From Ruminococcus sp. (GTDB lineage Bacteria > Bacillota > Clostridia > Oscillospirales > Acutalibacteraceae), in the NCBI GenBank assembly GCA_022510985.1, contig JAFLSL010000051.1:1-7087 (forward strand): a stretch of 7,087 nucleotides of DNA, written 5' to 3'. A model generated the notes under the pieces. It saw nothing but the letters and a program-made list of their open reading frames with translations, made no database searches and was not told the DNA's origin. The position numbers were made by a program, and so were the translations under genes. This document shows, in pieces, positions 6,161 to 7,087 of the stretch; positions within the stretch are counted from its first letter, which is position 1, and every line of letters starts with the position of its first letter.

Positions 6161-6608
6161 AACTCTAAGTTTAGAAGAACTTTTGCCGATTATGTGTGAA
6201 CAGCTAGATAACGGAAAAACAGTTTCCTTTATACCCAAAGGCAACAGTATGCGTCCGATGCTTAACAGCGGCACTGATATGGTAATTTTAAAAAAGCCCG
6301 ACGGGGAACTCCGCCTTTTTGATGTTGCTCTGTACTTTCGCCGTGAAACAAATCAATATTCTATCCACCGCGTTGTCGGATTTCAGAAAGACGGCTCATA
6401 TATTATGCTCGGCGATAATAATTTTGCCAAGGAATACAATATAAAGCCTGAGGACATAATTGCAGTTGTAACGGCATTTTACCATAAGGGTAAAATGTAT
6501 GAGGTTACCCATCCGCTATATAGATTATATTGCGAGATGTTGTTTCTTATCCGTCCTGTACGCAGGCTGTTTGTAACGTTAAAACATTCAATAAAAAAGA
6601 AAAGATAA
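6141..6608 (+). CDS. S24/S26-family peptidase (signal peptidase-like, Ser/His type)
   Basis: This protein of up to 155 residues has the LexA/signal-peptidase fold signature: GNSMRPML (nucleophile Ser36), a hydrophobic strand with DMVILKKP, LRLFDVALYFRR, then YSIHRVVG (His76) and IMLGDNN (91-94). In standard bacterial signal peptidase I a Lys occupies the place of His76. His there recalls the SipW/ER/archaeal class, so a Ser-His dyad is inferred. It lacks the usual N-terminal membrane anchor. A basic, amphipathic C-terminus (about 125-155, ending IKKKR) could associate with the membrane. The ATG at 6141 overlaps the PqqD gene by 20 nt, but its AAAGG motif abuts it with no spacing. A TTG at 6153, with that motif 12 nt upstream and only just before the PqqD stop, would give 151 residues and is a serious alternative. 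The likely role is to cleave a peptide handled by the PqqD protein, by association only. Confidence 0.85.
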   Translation: MLEFLNKTLSLEELLPIMCEQLDNGKTVSFIPKGNSMRPMLNSGTDMVILKKPDGELRLFDVALYFRRETNQYSIHRVVGFQKDGSYIMLGDNNFAKEYNIKPEDIIAVVTAFYHKGKMYEVTHPLYRLYCEMLFLIRPVRRLFVTLKHSIKKKR

Positions 6609-6609
6609 A

Positions 6610-6637
6610 CGGGCGAGTAGGCTATACCTATCGCCCG
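6610..6637 (+). other. Strong hairpin after the peptidase gene, without a T-run
   Basis: Arms CGGGCGAGTAGG (6610-6621) and CCTATCGCCCG (6627-6637) pair over 11 bp with one bulged G and the 5-nt loop CTATA. The hairpin begins 2 nt after the stop codon. The downstream bases AAACTTTATTC lack the T-run of an intrinsic terminator. It may instead be a weak attenuator or an mRNA-stabilising or processing hairpin that sets lower expression of the following exporter gene. Confidence 0.6.
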
Positions 6638-6663
6638 AAACTTTATTCTATATAAGAATTATC

Positions 6664-6668
6664 AGAGG
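6664..6668 (+). promoter_or_regulatory. Ribosome binding site that fixes the TTG start of the MATE gene
   Basis: AGAGG ends 7 nt before TTG at 6676. The next in-frame candidate, ATG at 6712, has no purine-rich motif at a suitable distance. This favours the TTG start. Confidence 0.75.
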
Positions 6669-6675
6669 TATTAAA

Positions 6676-7087
6676 TTGAAACGAAATAATCAGATTTCAC
6701 AATATGATAAAATGACAAAAACCCCCGTGTCATCGCTGATAATTAAGCTTTCGATTCCCACTATTATCAGTATGATGATTACGAACGTATATAACCTTGC
6801 CGATACTGCCTTTGTCGGTCAGCTCGGAAACAGTGCGAGCGGTGCAGTCGGAATAGTATTCGGCTTTATGGCGATTATTCAGGCAATTGGTTTTATGTTA
6901 GGAAACGGTTCCGGAAGTATAGTTTCTCGTCTTCTCGGAAAAAAAGATAATAAAAAGGCAAGTATAATAGCGTCCACAGGATTTTTTTCTTCTGTATTTT
7001 TCGGTATGCTGATAGCTATTGTTTCGTTCTTAATTCTTGATTACCTTGTTATGCTCCTCGGAAGTACCGAGACTATTGCACCCTATG
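6676..7087 (+). CDS. MATE-family multidrug/metabolite efflux transporter (3' end missing)
   Basis: This gene is open to the right edge; 137 residues are visible of a family that is usually about 450. After a short basic N-terminus (MKRNNQISQYDKMTKTPV) comes the first membrane helix, IIKLSIPTIISMMITNVYN, running into LADTAFVGQLG. A second helix follows around GAVGIVFGFMAIIQAIGFML, then the GNGSGSIVSRLLGKKD cytoplasmic loop, and a third helix near FFSSVFFGMLIAIVSFLIL ending LLGSTETIAPY. The '..D..FvG.lG', 'G.Gs.s.iSrlLGkkd' and 'lLG....i.pY' patterns are those of clostridial MATE antiporters, which use ion gradients to export drugs or metabolites. TTG is chosen over ATG 6712 because of the AGAGG site. 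It lies 67 nt after the peptidase gene, behind a hairpin and with no clear promoter, so read-through from that operon is likely. Substrate is unknown. Confidence 0.9.
   Translation, partial: MKRNNQISQYDKMTKTPVSSLIIKLSIPTIISMMITNVYNLADTAFVGQLGNSASGAVGIVFGFMAIIQAIGFMLGNGSGSIVSRLLGKKDNKKASIIASTGFFSSVFFGMLIAIVSFLILDYLVMLLGSTETIAPY

Noticed and set aside
5921..6274. Minus-strand open frame of 117 codons across the PqqD and peptidase genes
   Set aside because: It lies entirely antisense to two well-supported overlapping genes and resembles no known family. It is best explained as a by-product of their codon use.
6649..6656. TATATAAG as a -10 box for the MATE gene
   Set aside because: The -35 position falls in the right arm of the hairpin and has no resemblance to TTGACA, so read-through transcription is more likely.

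Overview
The window looks like a low-GC Gram-positive gut or rumen anaerobe of the Clostridia, most likely a Ruminococcus-like member of the Oscillospiraceae. This rests on a type I dockerin joined to BspA-type leucine-rich repeats, a very large secreted CotH-family protein with bacterial Ig-like modules, a PqqD-like protein beside an S24/S26 peptidase, and strong AGGAG/GAGG ribosome binding sites. The genus is inferred from gene content only. All genes lie on the + strand, and no RNA gene, mobile element or CRISPR array was seen.

Region 1 (1-4361) is the 3' part of one giant gene. Its frame is already open at the left edge, so the true start is outside the window. The visible ~1450 residues begin inside a CotH kinase-like domain. 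They continue through a glycine/tryptophan beta repeat, Ig-like modules, an aromatic-rich stretch that may bind glycan, a Big_2 domain, a FIVAR-like helical module and a long C-terminal region I cannot assign. The gene is followed by a textbook intrinsic terminator (4449-4490).

Region 2 (4491-5830) is a self-contained unit: a near-consensus sigma-A promoter that starts 2 nt after the preceding terminator's T-run, one gene, and its own terminator. The gene encodes a secreted LRR_5 protein with a C-terminal dockerin, presumably displayed on a cohesin-bearing scaffold at the cell surface.

Region 3 (5831-7087) appears to be a separate operon. A small PqqD-family protein overlaps an S24/S26 (signal peptidase-like) protein with a Ser/His active-site pattern. 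After 67 nt containing a strong hairpin comes a MATE-family exporter with a TTG start, cut by the right edge. PqqD domains usually bind peptide leaders for modification enzymes, so a peptide modification, cleavage and export module is a reasonable hypothesis. However, no precursor peptide and no maturase is visible here.

The first two genes share an extracellular cell-surface theme: a putative secreted kinase and a dockerin-bearing adhesin-like protein. They are nevertheless separate transcription units. The third region seems functionally unrelated to them.
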